This document shows, piece by piece, positions 17,575 to 25,897 of a DNA stretch of 53,476 bases. Below the pieces are notes generated by a model, which saw nothing but the letters and a program-made list of their open reading frames with translations, searched no databases and was not told where the DNA came from. Positions within the stretch are counted from its first letter, which is position 1, and every line of letters begins with the position of its first letter. The stretch comes from Streptomyces sp. Ncost-T10-10d (GTDB taxonomy: Bacteria > Actinomycetota > Actinomycetes > Streptomycetales > Streptomycetaceae), in assembly GCF_900091955.1 (NCBI RefSeq), contig NZ_FMDF01000041.1, positions 1-53,476 of the forward strand. The letters run 5' to 3'. The position numbers and the translations under genes are program-made.

Positions 17575-19599
17575 TTACTCTCCGTCGCTCAGGAACAGCC
17601 GCCGCACCACCCGCTCGGCCGCGTGTCCGTCGTCGTACGGGCAGAAGCGCTCCCGGAACGCCGCCCGCAGTTCCGCCGTCCGCGCCGAACGCCATTCGCC
17701 CGTCCTGAACAGTTCCAGCAGCTCGTCCTCGTCGGTGGCGACCGCGCCCGGGGTGTCGCCGGGGCGTCCGGACAGCAGATCGAAGTAGGTGCCGCGCGAG
17801 GCCCGGTAGGCGGCCCAGTCCGGGACGTGGCTGATGATCGGGCGGTCCAGGCAGGCGTAGTCGAACATCAGCGACGAGTAGTCAGTGATCAACGCGTCGG
17901 AGACCAGGCAGAGTTCCTCGACGGACGGATATGCCGTCACGTCCACCACCCGGGCGCCGTCCAGCCGCGCCGAGCGGCCGTAGAAGTAGTGCGCCCGGAC
18001 CAGCACGACGTAGTCCGGTCCGAGTTCGCGGGCGAGTCGTTCCAGGTCGAGGTGGGGTACGAAGCCCTTGCGGTAGTCGCGGTGGGTGGGCGCGTACAGC
18101 AGCACCGTCCGGTCCGGGGCGAGGGAGAGGCGCTGCCGGATCGCGGCGGTCTGCTCGGGGGTTGCGGTGAAGAAGATGTCGTTGCGCGGGTAGCCGAGGT
18201 TCAGATGCTCGTAGCCGGACGGGTAGACCCGGTCCCAGATCTCGGTGGTGTGCGGGTTGGCGGAGAGCGAGAAGTCCCACTGGTCGGCGTGGGCGACGAT
18301 CTTCTCGAAGCTGATGCCGTTGGTGAGGGCCGGGTAGGCGCGCTGGTCCAGGCCCATGGTCTTCAGCGGGGTGCCGTGATGGGTCTGGAGATAGCGCTGG
18401 CCGGGGCGCTTGGTGAAGCCGCCGGGGAAGCTGGAGTTGTTGATCAGATACGTGGCGGTGGCCATCGCCCGCCAGTAGGCGCGGGAGCCCTCGATGACGT
18501 ACGGGATGCCGGGCGGCATGCGGTCGCGGTGACGGGAGGAGACGGCCCAGACCCCCCGGATGTGCGGGGCGAGTTCGAGGGCCTTGGCGTGGATCGCGGC
18601 CGGGTTGCAGGCGACTCCCCGATTCCAATAGGCCCCGTACACCGCGAGGTCGGGGTCCAGGGGGCGGAGCAGATCGGTTCGGTAGGCGGCGCGCAGGACG
18701 CGGGCCCGGAGCGTCGTCCTGCCGTGGCGCAGGGCGGCCCGGATGCGGGTGCGGCCGGTGCGGACGGCTTCCCGGGCGCGGTGGACGGTGTAGCTGCCGG
18801 GGAGGGCCGCGGCGCGGTGGAAGGCGGCGCGGTCCTCGGGGGCGGTCCGGCCGGGGTCGGCGAGGACGGCGCGCAGGTGGTGGGTGCGCGCCGCCCGGAT
18901 CCGTGGGTCGTGCCCCGTCTCGGCAAGCAGCCGTTCGTATGCGTCGAGGATCGCGAAGTGGTGGCGTCCCGGGGTGGTGGCGAAGGTGCCGGAGCGGCGG
19001 ATGCGGTGGCGGACACAGATCCGGTCGAGGGTGTCGAGCGTGCCGGCGTCGGAGGCGAGGAGGGTGGCGCGGTGGACGGGGAGGACGTCCTCATAGGGGC
19101 CGTCGGTGAAGTGGAGACCGTGCGCGGTCCAGAACGCGCGGCAGAAGAGGCGCGGGACGGCGGTGGAGAAACCCTCGGCAACGGGCGCCGGGAACGGGAC
19201 GAGGGGTGCCGGGGACGAGACGTCCCCCCACCAGTCGATGCGGTCGTGTCCGAGGAGGAGTACGTCCGGTTCGCTCGCGGCCAGCCGGCCGGTGATCGCT
19301 TCCAGGGCGCCCGGGCGCAGCAGGTCGTCTCCGTCGAGGAAGAGGAGATACCGCCCCCGTGCCTCTGCCGCCCCGGCGTTGCGGGCCGGACCCGCCCCGC
19401 GGTGCTCGGCGAGGGTGATCAACCCGACCCTCGGGTCGCGCGCCGCGAACTCGGCGGCGATCTCGGCGCTGCCGTCCCTCGCCCCGTCGTCGACGACGAG
19501 AAGCTCCCATTCACCGGGGCCCTGGCCCAGCACGGACTCCAGGCTCGCCCTGAGATATCCCTGAACGCGGTGGACGGGCACGACAACACTGAGAAGCAT
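17575..19599 (-). CDS. GT2 / TagF-like CDP-glycerol glycerophosphotransferase fusion (short type, copy 4)
   Basis: This 674-residue protein is organised like copies 1 and 2 but has both modules intact. The GT2 domain has VVDDGARDGS, FLDGDD and PYEDVLPV. The TagF-like domain has LQTHHGTPLKTMG, LGYPRND, RAHYFYG and TDYSSLMFDYA. The ATG is chosen because the GT2 fold starts LLSVVVPVHR right after it; an upstream in-frame codon would add nine unrelated residues. It is transcribed toward copy 3, 114 bases away, and divergently from copy 5 across a 101-base gap that must hold both promoters; no clear -10/-35 pair could be assigned there. Confidence 0.85.
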   Translation of the reverse strand: MLLSVVVPVHRVQGYLRASLESVLGQGPGEWELLVVDDGARDGSAEIAAEFAARDPRVGLITLAEHRGAGPARNAGAAEARGRYLLFLDGDDLLRPGALEAITGRLAASEPDVLLLGHDRIDWWGDVSSPAPLVPFPAPVAEGFSTAVPRLFCRAFWTAHGLHFTDGPYEDVLPVHRATLLASDAGTLDTLDRICVRHRIRRSGTFATTPGRHHFAILDAYERLLAETGHDPRIRAARTHHLRAVLADPGRTAPEDRAAFHRAAALPGSYTVHRAREAVRTGRTRIRAALRHGRTTLRARVLRAAYRTDLLRPLDPDLAVYGAYWNRGVACNPAAIHAKALELAPHIRGVWAVSSRHRDRMPPGIPYVIEGSRAYWRAMATATYLINNSSFPGGFTKRPGQRYLQTHHGTPLKTMGLDQRAYPALTNGISFEKIVAHADQWDFSLSANPHTTEIWDRVYPSGYEHLNLGYPRNDIFFTATPEQTAAIRQRLSLAPDRTVLLYAPTHRDYRKGFVPHLDLERLARELGPDYVVLVRAHYFYGRSARLDGARVVDVTAYPSVEELCLVSDALITDYSSLMFDYACLDRPIISHVPDWAAYRASRGTYFDLLSGRPGDTPGAVATDEDELLELFRTGEWRSARTAELRAAFRERFCPYDDGHAAERVVRRLFLSDGE

Positions 19600-19700
19600 G
19601 GCAGCCGAGGGTAATCGCGCACCCACCGCGCACCGAATCGCGTGTTCACCCGTTCGGGGCAGTGCCGGTGACCAGGCGCGTCCGCCCCGGTTGACCTGGC

Positions 19701-22700
19701 ATGAAGCCGCGCCTCAGTGTCGTCGTCCCGGTCCACAACGTCGAGGACTATCTGGAGGACTGCCTGCGGTCGGTGGCCGAACAGTCGGTCTCCGACATCG
19801 AGGTGGTCCTCGTCGACGACGGTTCGACGGACGGCAGCGCGGCCCTCGCCAGGGCGTTCGCCGCCCGCGACCGCCGCTTCCGCTACGTCCGTCAGCCCAA
19901 CGCGGGGCTGAGCGCGGCCCGCAACACCGGCGTACGGCACACCACGGCGGACGTGCCGTATCTGGCGTTCGTCGACAGCGACGACATCGTCGTCCACGAC
20001 GCCTACGAACGGATGCTGGCGTCACTGGAGTCGACCGGCTCCGACCTCGCGACCGGCAATGTGTGGCGGCTGAACGAGCAGGGGCGGCAGCAGGCCTGGC
20101 AGTACCGCTGGCTGACGGCCACCCGGGCCCGCACCCACATCAGCCGCGATCCGCGACTGCTCGCCGACCGGGTCGCGTGGAACAAGGTGTTCCGGCGCTC
20201 CTTCTGGGACCGGCACGCGTTCGCCTTCCCGGAGGGGAAGCTCTACGAGGACACCCCGGTGATGATCCCGGCGCACTTCCTCGCGAGCGCGGTCGATGTG
20301 CTGCACAAGCATGTCTACTACTGGAGGGTCCGGGAGGGGTCGATCACCCGACGGCGTACGGATGTGCAGGGCGTACGGGACCGGATCTCGGCGTGCGAGC
20401 AGGTCAGCGCGTTCCTGGCGGGCCGGGGCGGGGTGGCGAACGGCGGTGCGCGGCGCCGCTACGACCTCTCGTGCCTGCGCGACGACTTCGTGTACTTCCT
20501 GGAGGGGCTCGCGATGGGCGGGCCCGAGTACCGGGATGCGTTCATGGCGGACGCGGGGGCGTTCCTGGACCGGATGGAGCGGATGGACGGGGCGGCCAGG
20601 TCGGGCCGGGCCGTGGCCCATGAACTGCCGGTGGAGCTGCGGATCAAGTGGCAGCTGGTGAAGGAGCGCAGGCTTGCGGAGCTGCTGGCCGTGCTCGCCT
20701 TCGAACGGGCCAACGGCGCCGGAACGTTCACGGTCGGCGGCGTGCCGGGGCGGCGGCAGGCCGGTTTCCCCGGCATCCCGGACAGCACCCGCCTCGCCCG
20801 TACCGATCTCCCGGCCGTGGCCCGGCTGTTGGAGGCCCGGTGGAGCGACGACGGGAAGCTGCTGCTGCGCGGTTACGCGTACATCCGCAATCTGCCGGCC
20901 GCGACTCCGCGCCACTCGCTGAAGGTGGGCATGGTGCGCGCGACCCGCGGCCAGCATCTGCGGACGGTTCCGGTACGGAACGTTTCCGCCCCCGAGGCGA
21001 CCATCAACTCCGGTCAGCAGTTGCACAGTTACGACCACGCGGGTTTCGAGCTGACTCTCGACCCGCGCCGGCTGCGGCCCGGCGGTTGGCTGGTGGGCAT
21101 GATGGTGGCCGCTCATGGCACGGTCCGCCGAGTGGCCGTGCGGGCCGTGGAGGCGGGGTCCGTACAGCCGCTCGTCCATGACCTGGGCGAGGGACGGCGG
21201 GGGGTGCTCGACTACCTGGACGGGCGGCTGAGGCTGACCCTGACGCAGCTGCCGGCCCGGTGCGAGGACCGTCGCATCGGCGAGGAGCTGGAGTTGACCG
21301 GCCGGCTGTACGGGGGCGCCCGGCCGAAGGCCCTGGTGCTGACCTGCGAAGGGGTGGCGGACCAGGAGTTCGGCCACCCGGTCGAGTGCCTGGCGGGCGA
21401 CCGTTTCACGGTACGGATTCCGCTCACCGACCTCGCCGGGATGGCGGCCGCATCACAGGCACCGCACCGGGCACCCCGCGAGGTCGAGCCGGAACCCGGC
21501 GGGCGGTGGCGGGCGCGGCTGGTGCTGGCGGACGGATCGAGGGTGCCGCTGGCCGCGGCACCGGAGGCGGCGCCGCCGGTCGTGGCCGATGCGGTGGGCG
21601 AGCTGGTGCTGGACCTGAGCGGGCAGCCGTTCGTGGAGGGGGCGGCGTGGACGTCGGACGGTGCACTGCGGGTGGAGGGGGTGACCGGCGCCGGAACGGG
21701 CGTACGGGAGGACGCGGGCCCGGCCCACCTCGTACTGCGGCACGAGGCACTGCGCGAGACGGTGACGGTCCCCGTCACACATGAGGAGCCGCGCGCGGCG
21801 ACGTACGGGGAAGCACGCGCGGGGGCGCCCGATGGGGCTTGCGAGAGTGCTTACGAGGGGCGCCGCTTCACCGCGTTCCTCGCGCCCTCGGTGGCCGCGG
21901 GGCTGCACGAGGGCCGCTGGGACGCGTATCTGGGCGGCCGGCCGGTCCGTGTGCTGACCGCACTCACCGCCCGCCTGCCGCTCCGCCGCACGGGAGCGGA
22001 CTCCACGTCCCCCTCACCCGGCCGGGAGTTCGCCCTGGACCGCAGGTTCGGCGACCGGCTTACCCTGCAGGCCGGACCGGTACTCGCGGTCGCCGAGCGG
22101 GGCGCGTACCGCCGGGCCGAACTGCGCGGCACGCACTATCCGGCCCGGCGCACGCTGCCGCTGCGGGACGCCGTCCTCTACACGGGCGGCGCCTCACCGC
22201 GCGCCGTTCACGCCGAACTCCTGCGCCGCGGCGTGGAGTCGGAGCACCTCTGGGCCACCGACGGGCTCCACGGACACATCCCGTCCGCCGCCGTCCCGGT
22301 CATCGAGCACAGCGCCGCCTGGTACGAGGCGCTGGCGCGGTCCCGCCGGATCGTCACCGCCGACCAGCTGCCCGAGTGGTTCGAGCGGCGGCCCGGCCAG
22401 ACCGTCGTGCAGACCTGGCACGGCACCCCGCTCGGCCGCTTCGGCACGGATCTGGACGGCACCCTGTACGCCGACCACCACCAGCTCGCCTCACTGCCGC
22501 GCCGAGCGGCCCAGTGGTCCGTCCTGGTCTCCCCCAGCCGCCACTCCACCCCGCTGCTGCGTCGCGCTCTCGGCTACGGGGGCGAGGTCCTGGAGGCGGG
22601 TTCCCCCGCCAACGATCTGCTCTTCTCGGCCGACCGGGCCAAGACCGCCGAGCGGGTACGGCGCAGGCTCGGCATCCCGGACGGCCGCCGCGTCGTGCTG

Positions 22701-23249
22701 TACGCGCCGACCTACCGTGACCAGCTGGCCCACCCGTCCGGCACCGGTGGCGAGCGGCCCCGCTACCGCTGGGATCCGGCGCTCGACCTGGCAGCGCTGG
22801 CACGGTTCCTCGGCGACGGCCACACCGTACTGGTGCGGCGCCACCCACAGGTGACCGGGAGCGTGCCCGAGGGACACGGTGTACGCGATGTCTCGGCGCA
22901 CCCGGACACCGCGGAGCTGCTGCTGATCGCCGATGTACTGGTCACGGACTATTCGGGGCTCATGTTCGACTACGCACACACGGGCCGTCCGATGCTCTTC
23001 CACACCTACGACCTGGAGCACTACCGCGACACGGTGCGCGGTTTCTGTCTGGACTTCGAGACCCGGGCGCCGGGGCCGCTGCTCGTCGGCACGGACGAGA
23101 TCGCCGGGATCCTGCGCGATGCCGGCGCCCTGACCGCGTCGGCGGCCCGGCACGCGGAGGCGTACGAGAGTTTCCGCCAGGACTTCTGCGACCTGGACGA
23201 CGGCGGGGCGGCGGCGCGGGTCGCGGACCGGCTGCTCGCCGAGGGTTAG
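19701..23249 (+). CDS. GT2 / TagF-like fusion with altered transferase motifs (long type, copy 5)
   Basis: This 1182-residue protein is the inverted paralogue of copy 3, matching it along GT2 (VLVDDGSTDGS, AFVDSDD, LYEDTPV), the middle region (LLLRGYAYIRNLP) and the TagF-like module. The GT2 active site is intact. The TagF-like site differs from all four other copies: WHGTPLG (Gly912) replaces HGTPLK, GSPAND (Ala970) replaces GYPRND, RRHP replaces RRHY or RAHY, and TDYSG replaces TDYSS. It may use a different acceptor or have weakened transferase activity. The ATG lies directly after TTGACCTGGC with no good ribosome site, so the message may be leaderless or poorly translated. It ends 3 bases from the convergent TetR gene. 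Confidence 0.83.
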   Translation: MKPRLSVVVPVHNVEDYLEDCLRSVAEQSVSDIEVVLVDDGSTDGSAALARAFAARDRRFRYVRQPNAGLSAARNTGVRHTTADVPYLAFVDSDDIVVHDAYERMLASLESTGSDLATGNVWRLNEQGRQQAWQYRWLTATRARTHISRDPRLLADRVAWNKVFRRSFWDRHAFAFPEGKLYEDTPVMIPAHFLASAVDVLHKHVYYWRVREGSITRRRTDVQGVRDRISACEQVSAFLAGRGGVANGGARRRYDLSCLRDDFVYFLEGLAMGGPEYRDAFMADAGAFLDRMERMDGAARSGRAVAHELPVELRIKWQLVKERRLAELLAVLAFERANGAGTFTVGGVPGRRQAGFPGIPDSTRLARTDLPAVARLLEARWSDDGKLLLRGYAYIRNLPAATPRHSLKVGMVRATRGQHLRTVPVRNVSAPEATINSGQQLHSYDHAGFELTLDPRRLRPGGWLVGMMVAAHGTVRRVAVRAVEAGSVQPLVHDLGEGRRGVLDYLDGRLRLTLTQLPARCEDRRIGEELELTGRLYGGARPKALVLTCEGVADQEFGHPVECLAGDRFTVRIPLTDLAGMAAASQAPHRAPREVEPEPGGRWRARLVLADGSRVPLAAAPEAAPPVVADAVGELVLDLSGQPFVEGAAWTSDGALRVEGVTGAGTGVREDAGPAHLVLRHEALRETVTVPVTHEEPRAATYGEARAGAPDGACESAYEGRRFTAFLAPSVAAGLHEGRWDAYLGGRPVRVLTALTARLPLRRTGADSTSPSPGREFALDRRFGDRLTLQAGPVLAVAERGAYRRAELRGTHYPARRTLPLRDAVLYTGGASPRAVHAELLRRGVESEHLWATDGLHGHIPSAAVPVIEHSAAWYEALARSRRIVTADQLPEWFERRPGQTVVQTWHGTPLGRFGTDLDGTLYADHHQLASLPRRAAQWSVLVSPSRHSTPLLRRALGYGGEVLEAGSPANDLLFSADRAKTAERVRRRLGIPDGRRVVLYAPTYRDQLAHPSGTGGERPRYRWDPALDLAALARFLGDGHTVLVRRHPQVTGSVPEGHGVRDVSAHPDTAELLLIADVLVTDYSGLMFDYAHTGRPMLFHTYDLEHYRDTVRGFCLDFETRAPGPLLVGTDEIAGILRDAGALTASAARHAEAYESFRQDFCDLDDGGAAARVADRLLAEG

Positions 23250-23252
23250 TAC

Positions 23253-23867
23253 CTACCCGGCTCGGTTCTTCAGTGCGGCGACGGCGGATGCCGCCAGGTC
23301 GTCGAGGTAGCCCTTGGGCAGCGGGGTGCGGACGACGGCGAGCCGCCAGTAGAGCGGGCCGACGATCAGGTCCAGCGCACGGTCCGGGTCGCTGTCCTCG
23401 GGCAGCTCGCCGCGCGCCACGGCGTCGCGTACGACGACGGCGGCGATGCCCTGATGCGGATCCAGCAGGGCGGCCTTGATCGTCTCGGAGATCTCCGGAC
23501 TGCGGGCCGCCTCGACCAGCAGGTCCGGGATGACCTGCGAGGCGACGGGGTGGCGCAGGGCGTAGGAGGCGAGTCCCAGCACGGCGCGGACATCCCCGTA
23601 CAGCGAACCGGTCGCCGGAGCCGGCATGCCCTGGACGGCGACGGCGGAGACCAGGTCGAGCACCAGGGCCAGCTTGGACTTCCAGCGGCGGTAGACGGCG
23701 GTCTTGCCGACGCCGGCGCGCCGGGCGATGCCCTCGATCGACATCCGGGCGAAGCCCACCGCGGCCAGCTCCTCGAAGACGGCGCTGCGAATCGCATCGG
23801 TGACGTCCTCGCGCAGCACAGCGGCTCCGGCGGGGACACGGCGGCGGGTTCCCGGGTCGGTGGTCAT
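23253..23867 (-). CDS. TetR/AcrR family transcriptional regulator
   Basis: This 204-residue repressor has an N-terminal helix-turn-helix (MSIEGIARRAGVGKTAVYRRW, residues about 42-62) and a helical C-terminal ligand domain resembling the TetR_C_11 group. It is divergent from the TagG/TagH-type exporter genes. The short intergenic region holds a duplicated 17-base motif, so it probably represses itself and the exporter in response to a small molecule or envelope intermediate. The target is inferred from position. Confidence 0.88.
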   Translation of the reverse strand: MTTDPGTRRRVPAGAAVLREDVTDAIRSAVFEELAAVGFARMSIEGIARRAGVGKTAVYRRWKSKLALVLDLVSAVAVQGMPAPATGSLYGDVRAVLGLASYALRHPVASQVIPDLLVEAARSPEISETIKAALLDPHQGIAAVVVRDAVARGELPEDSDPDRALDLIVGPLYWRLAVVRTPLPKGYLDDLAASAVAALKNRAG

Positions 23868-23887
23868 GACCGAATCATAGTCCGTAA

Positions 23888-23953
23888 CGACGAAACGGTT
23901 GCGTTGCGACGTGGATGCGCCCTACCCTCGACGTTGCGACGATACGGTTCCGT
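23888..23953. promoter_or_regulatory. Candidate TetR operator pair
   Basis: CGACGAAACGGTTGCGT (23888-23904) and CGACGATACGGTTCCGT (23937-23953) match at 15 of 17 positions and are 49 bases apart. A shorter GTTGCGACG repeat occurs at 23903-23911 and 23933-23941. They lie between the divergent regulator and exporter genes, where a TetR protein would act on both. Confidence 0.5.
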
Positions 23954-23998
23954 CCCGTCGGTCTTCATGTTCCTGCCCTCCCGTCGAAAGCGATCGTG

Positions 23999-24937
23999 GT
24001 GAGCCAGACATCAACACCAGCGGCCCCGGCCGACACCCCTGCCGGTACGCCCCTGCCGGTGTACGCACCGGGTGAGCTCGCCGCGCTCGCCGCCCGGCAC
24101 GGACTGACCATGAGCGGGGCCCGGCCCACGCTGGGCGCGTACATCCGGCAGCTGTGGGGGCGGCGGCACTTCATCACGGCGTTCGCCACCGCCAAGCTGA
24201 CCGCCCAGTACAGCCAGGCGAAGCTCGGCCAGATCTGGCAGATCATGACCCCGCTCCTGAACGCGACGGTCTACTACTTCATCTTCGGCGTGCTGCTGAA
24301 CACGAAGCGCAACGTCGAGGACTTCGTTCCGTTCCTCGTCACCGGCGTGTTCATCTGGACCTTCACCGCCAGCTCGATCACCGCGGGCACCCGTGCCATC
24401 AGCGGCAACCTCGGCCTCGTCCGGGCCCTGCACTTCCCGCGCGCCTCGCTGCCGATCGCGCTGGCCCTGCAGCAGCTCCAGCAGCTGCTGTTCTCGCTGG
24501 GCGCGCTGGTGATGATCCTGGTGGGGTTCGGGCAGTTCCCCAAACCGTCCTGGCTGCTGGCGATTCCGGCACTGTTCCTCCAGGCGGTGTTCAACACCGG
24601 TGTCTCCATGGTGGTGGCACGGCTGGCCGCCCGGACGCCGGACATCGCCCAGCTGATGCCGTTCATCCTGCGCACCTGGATGTACGCCTCGGGCGTCATG
24701 TGGAGCGTGGACACGATGCTCAAGGGCGACCGGGTTCCGCACTTCGTGATGGTGATGCTGGAGTGCAATCCGGCGGCCGTCTTCATCGACCTGATGCGGT
24801 TCGCGCTCATCGACAGCTTCGGCGCGTCGCATCTGCCGCCGCATGTGTGGGCGATCGCCGCGGGCTGGGCGCTCGTGTGCGGCGTGGGCGGATTCGTGTA
24901 CTTCTGGCAGGCGGAGGAGCGGTACGGACGTGGCTGA
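23999..24937 (+). CDS. ABC-2 type polysaccharide/teichoic acid export permease (TagG/Wzm type)
   Basis: This 312-residue membrane protein has a Pro/Ala-rich cytoplasmic leader, an amphipathic segment (LTAQYSQAKLGQIWQIMTPL) and six hydrophobic helices typical of ABC-2 exporters of O-antigen and teichoic acid. The Q-x-K-L-G-x-x-W/L-W pattern is characteristic of TagG/Wzm proteins. With the ATPase that overlaps it, it should flip finished lipid-linked polymer across the membrane. The GTG at 23999 is favoured because the leader starts VSQTSTPAAP; the ribosome site is poor and an upstream ATG at 23915 would overlap the operator repeats. Confidence 0.87.
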   Translation: MSQTSTPAAPADTPAGTPLPVYAPGELAALAARHGLTMSGARPTLGAYIRQLWGRRHFITAFATAKLTAQYSQAKLGQIWQIMTPLLNATVYYFIFGVLLNTKRNVEDFVPFLVTGVFIWTFTASSITAGTRAISGNLGLVRALHFPRASLPIALALQQLQQLLFSLGALVMILVGFGQFPKPSWLLAIPALFLQAVFNTGVSMVVARLAARTPDIAQLMPFILRTWMYASGVMWSVDTMLKGDRVPHFVMVMLECNPAAVFIDLMRFALIDSFGASHLPPHVWAIAAGWALVCGVGGFVYFWQAEERYGRG

Positions 24938-25718
24938 CAACGTGACCGACTACAACGAGCGGGTACCGACCGTCGTCGTGGACGACGTGCACATCACGTA
25001 CAAGGTCAACGGCGCCCGTACCGGAAAGGGCAGCGCCACCTCGGCGCTCAGCCGGATCGTCTCGCGCCGGCAGACCCCCGGGGTGCGCGAGGTGCACGCC
25101 GTGAAGGGGGTGAGCTTCGCCGCATACAAGGGCGAGGCCATCGGCCTGATCGGTTCCAACGGCTCGGGGAAGTCGACGCTGCTGAAGGCGATCGCCGGTC
25201 TGTTGCCCGCGACGAAGGGCCGGGTGCACACCCAGGGCCAGCCCTCGCTGCTCGGGGTGAACGCGGCGCTGATGAGCGATCTGACCGGCGAGCGCAACGT
25301 CGTGCTCGGCGGCCTCGCCATGGGCATGACGCGGGCCCAGATCCGCGAGCGCTATCAGGGAATCGTCGACTTCTCCGGCATCAACGAGAAGGGCGACTTC
25401 ATCACCCTGCCGATGCGGACGTACTCCTCCGGAATGGGCGCGCGGCTGCGCTTCTCGATCGCGGCCGCCAAGAGCCATGACGTCCTCCTGATCGACGAGG
25501 CGCTGTCCACCGGCGACGCCCGGTTCCAGCGGCGCAGCAAGGAACGGATCATGGAGCTGCGCAAGGAGGCCGGCACGGTCTTCCTGGTCAGCCACAGCAA
25601 CAGGTCGATCACCGAGACCTGCGACCGGGCGATCTGGCTGGAGGCGGGGACACTGCGGATGGACGGTCCGGCGGACGAGGTCGTGGCCGAATACGAGAAG
25701 TTCACCGGCAAGAAGTAG
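24930..25718 (+). CDS. ABC exporter ATPase (TagH/Wzt type)
   Basis: This 262-residue ATPase energises the exporter encoded just upstream, which it overlaps by 8 bases. It has Walker A GSNGSGKST (residues about 75-83), a signature-like YSSGMGARL, Walker B VLLIDEALSTGD and the switch histidine in VSHSNRS. The signature S-G-M-G-A-R-L replaces LSGGQ, as usual in the Wzt/TagH group. It lacks the C-terminal carbohydrate-binding domain found in some Wzt proteins, so the chain end is probably not recognised by the ATPase itself. The GTG start follows GGAGGA. Confidence 0.9.
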   Translation: MADNVTDYNERVPTVVVDDVHITYKVNGARTGKGSATSALSRIVSRRQTPGVREVHAVKGVSFAAYKGEAIGLIGSNGSGKSTLLKAIAGLLPATKGRVHTQGQPSLLGVNAALMSDLTGERNVVLGGLAMGMTRAQIRERYQGIVDFSGINEKGDFITLPMRTYSSGMGARLRFSIAAAKSHDVLLIDEALSTGDARFQRRSKERIMELRKEAGTVFLVSHSNRSITETCDRAIWLEAGTLRMDGPADEVVAEYEKFTGKK

Positions 25719-25846
25719 CGGGCCGGGGAGAGCGGCCGGGGCGGCACCGCTGCTGGTCGCGGGAACGTGGGTGATCGCCACCCGCGGCAACGACAAGCGC
25801 GGACTCACCCTGTGGCAGCGGTGAATACCGGGCCCGTCCGTTGAAA

Positions 25847-25887
25847 GGGCGGGGCGGTTGCCGGGCACCCCGGCAACCGCCCCGCCC
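25847..25887. terminator. Perfect 19-bp inverted repeat, bidirectional terminator
   Basis: The left arm (25847-25865, starting GGGCGGGGCGG) is the exact reverse complement of the right arm (25869-25887), with a 3-base loop CAC. It sits between the convergent exporter ATPase and glutamate dehydrogenase genes, ending 10 bases from the latter's stop codon. Confidence 0.9.
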
Positions 25888-25897
25888 TCACCAACCC

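Noticed and set aside
15088..19614. Very long open frame on the plus strand (about 1500 codons) opposite copies 3 and 4
   Set aside because: It runs antisense to two genes with clear domain motifs; in GC-rich DNA the complementary frame of a real gene stays open by codon bias. Its translation is low-complexity Gly/Arg/Val with no domain.
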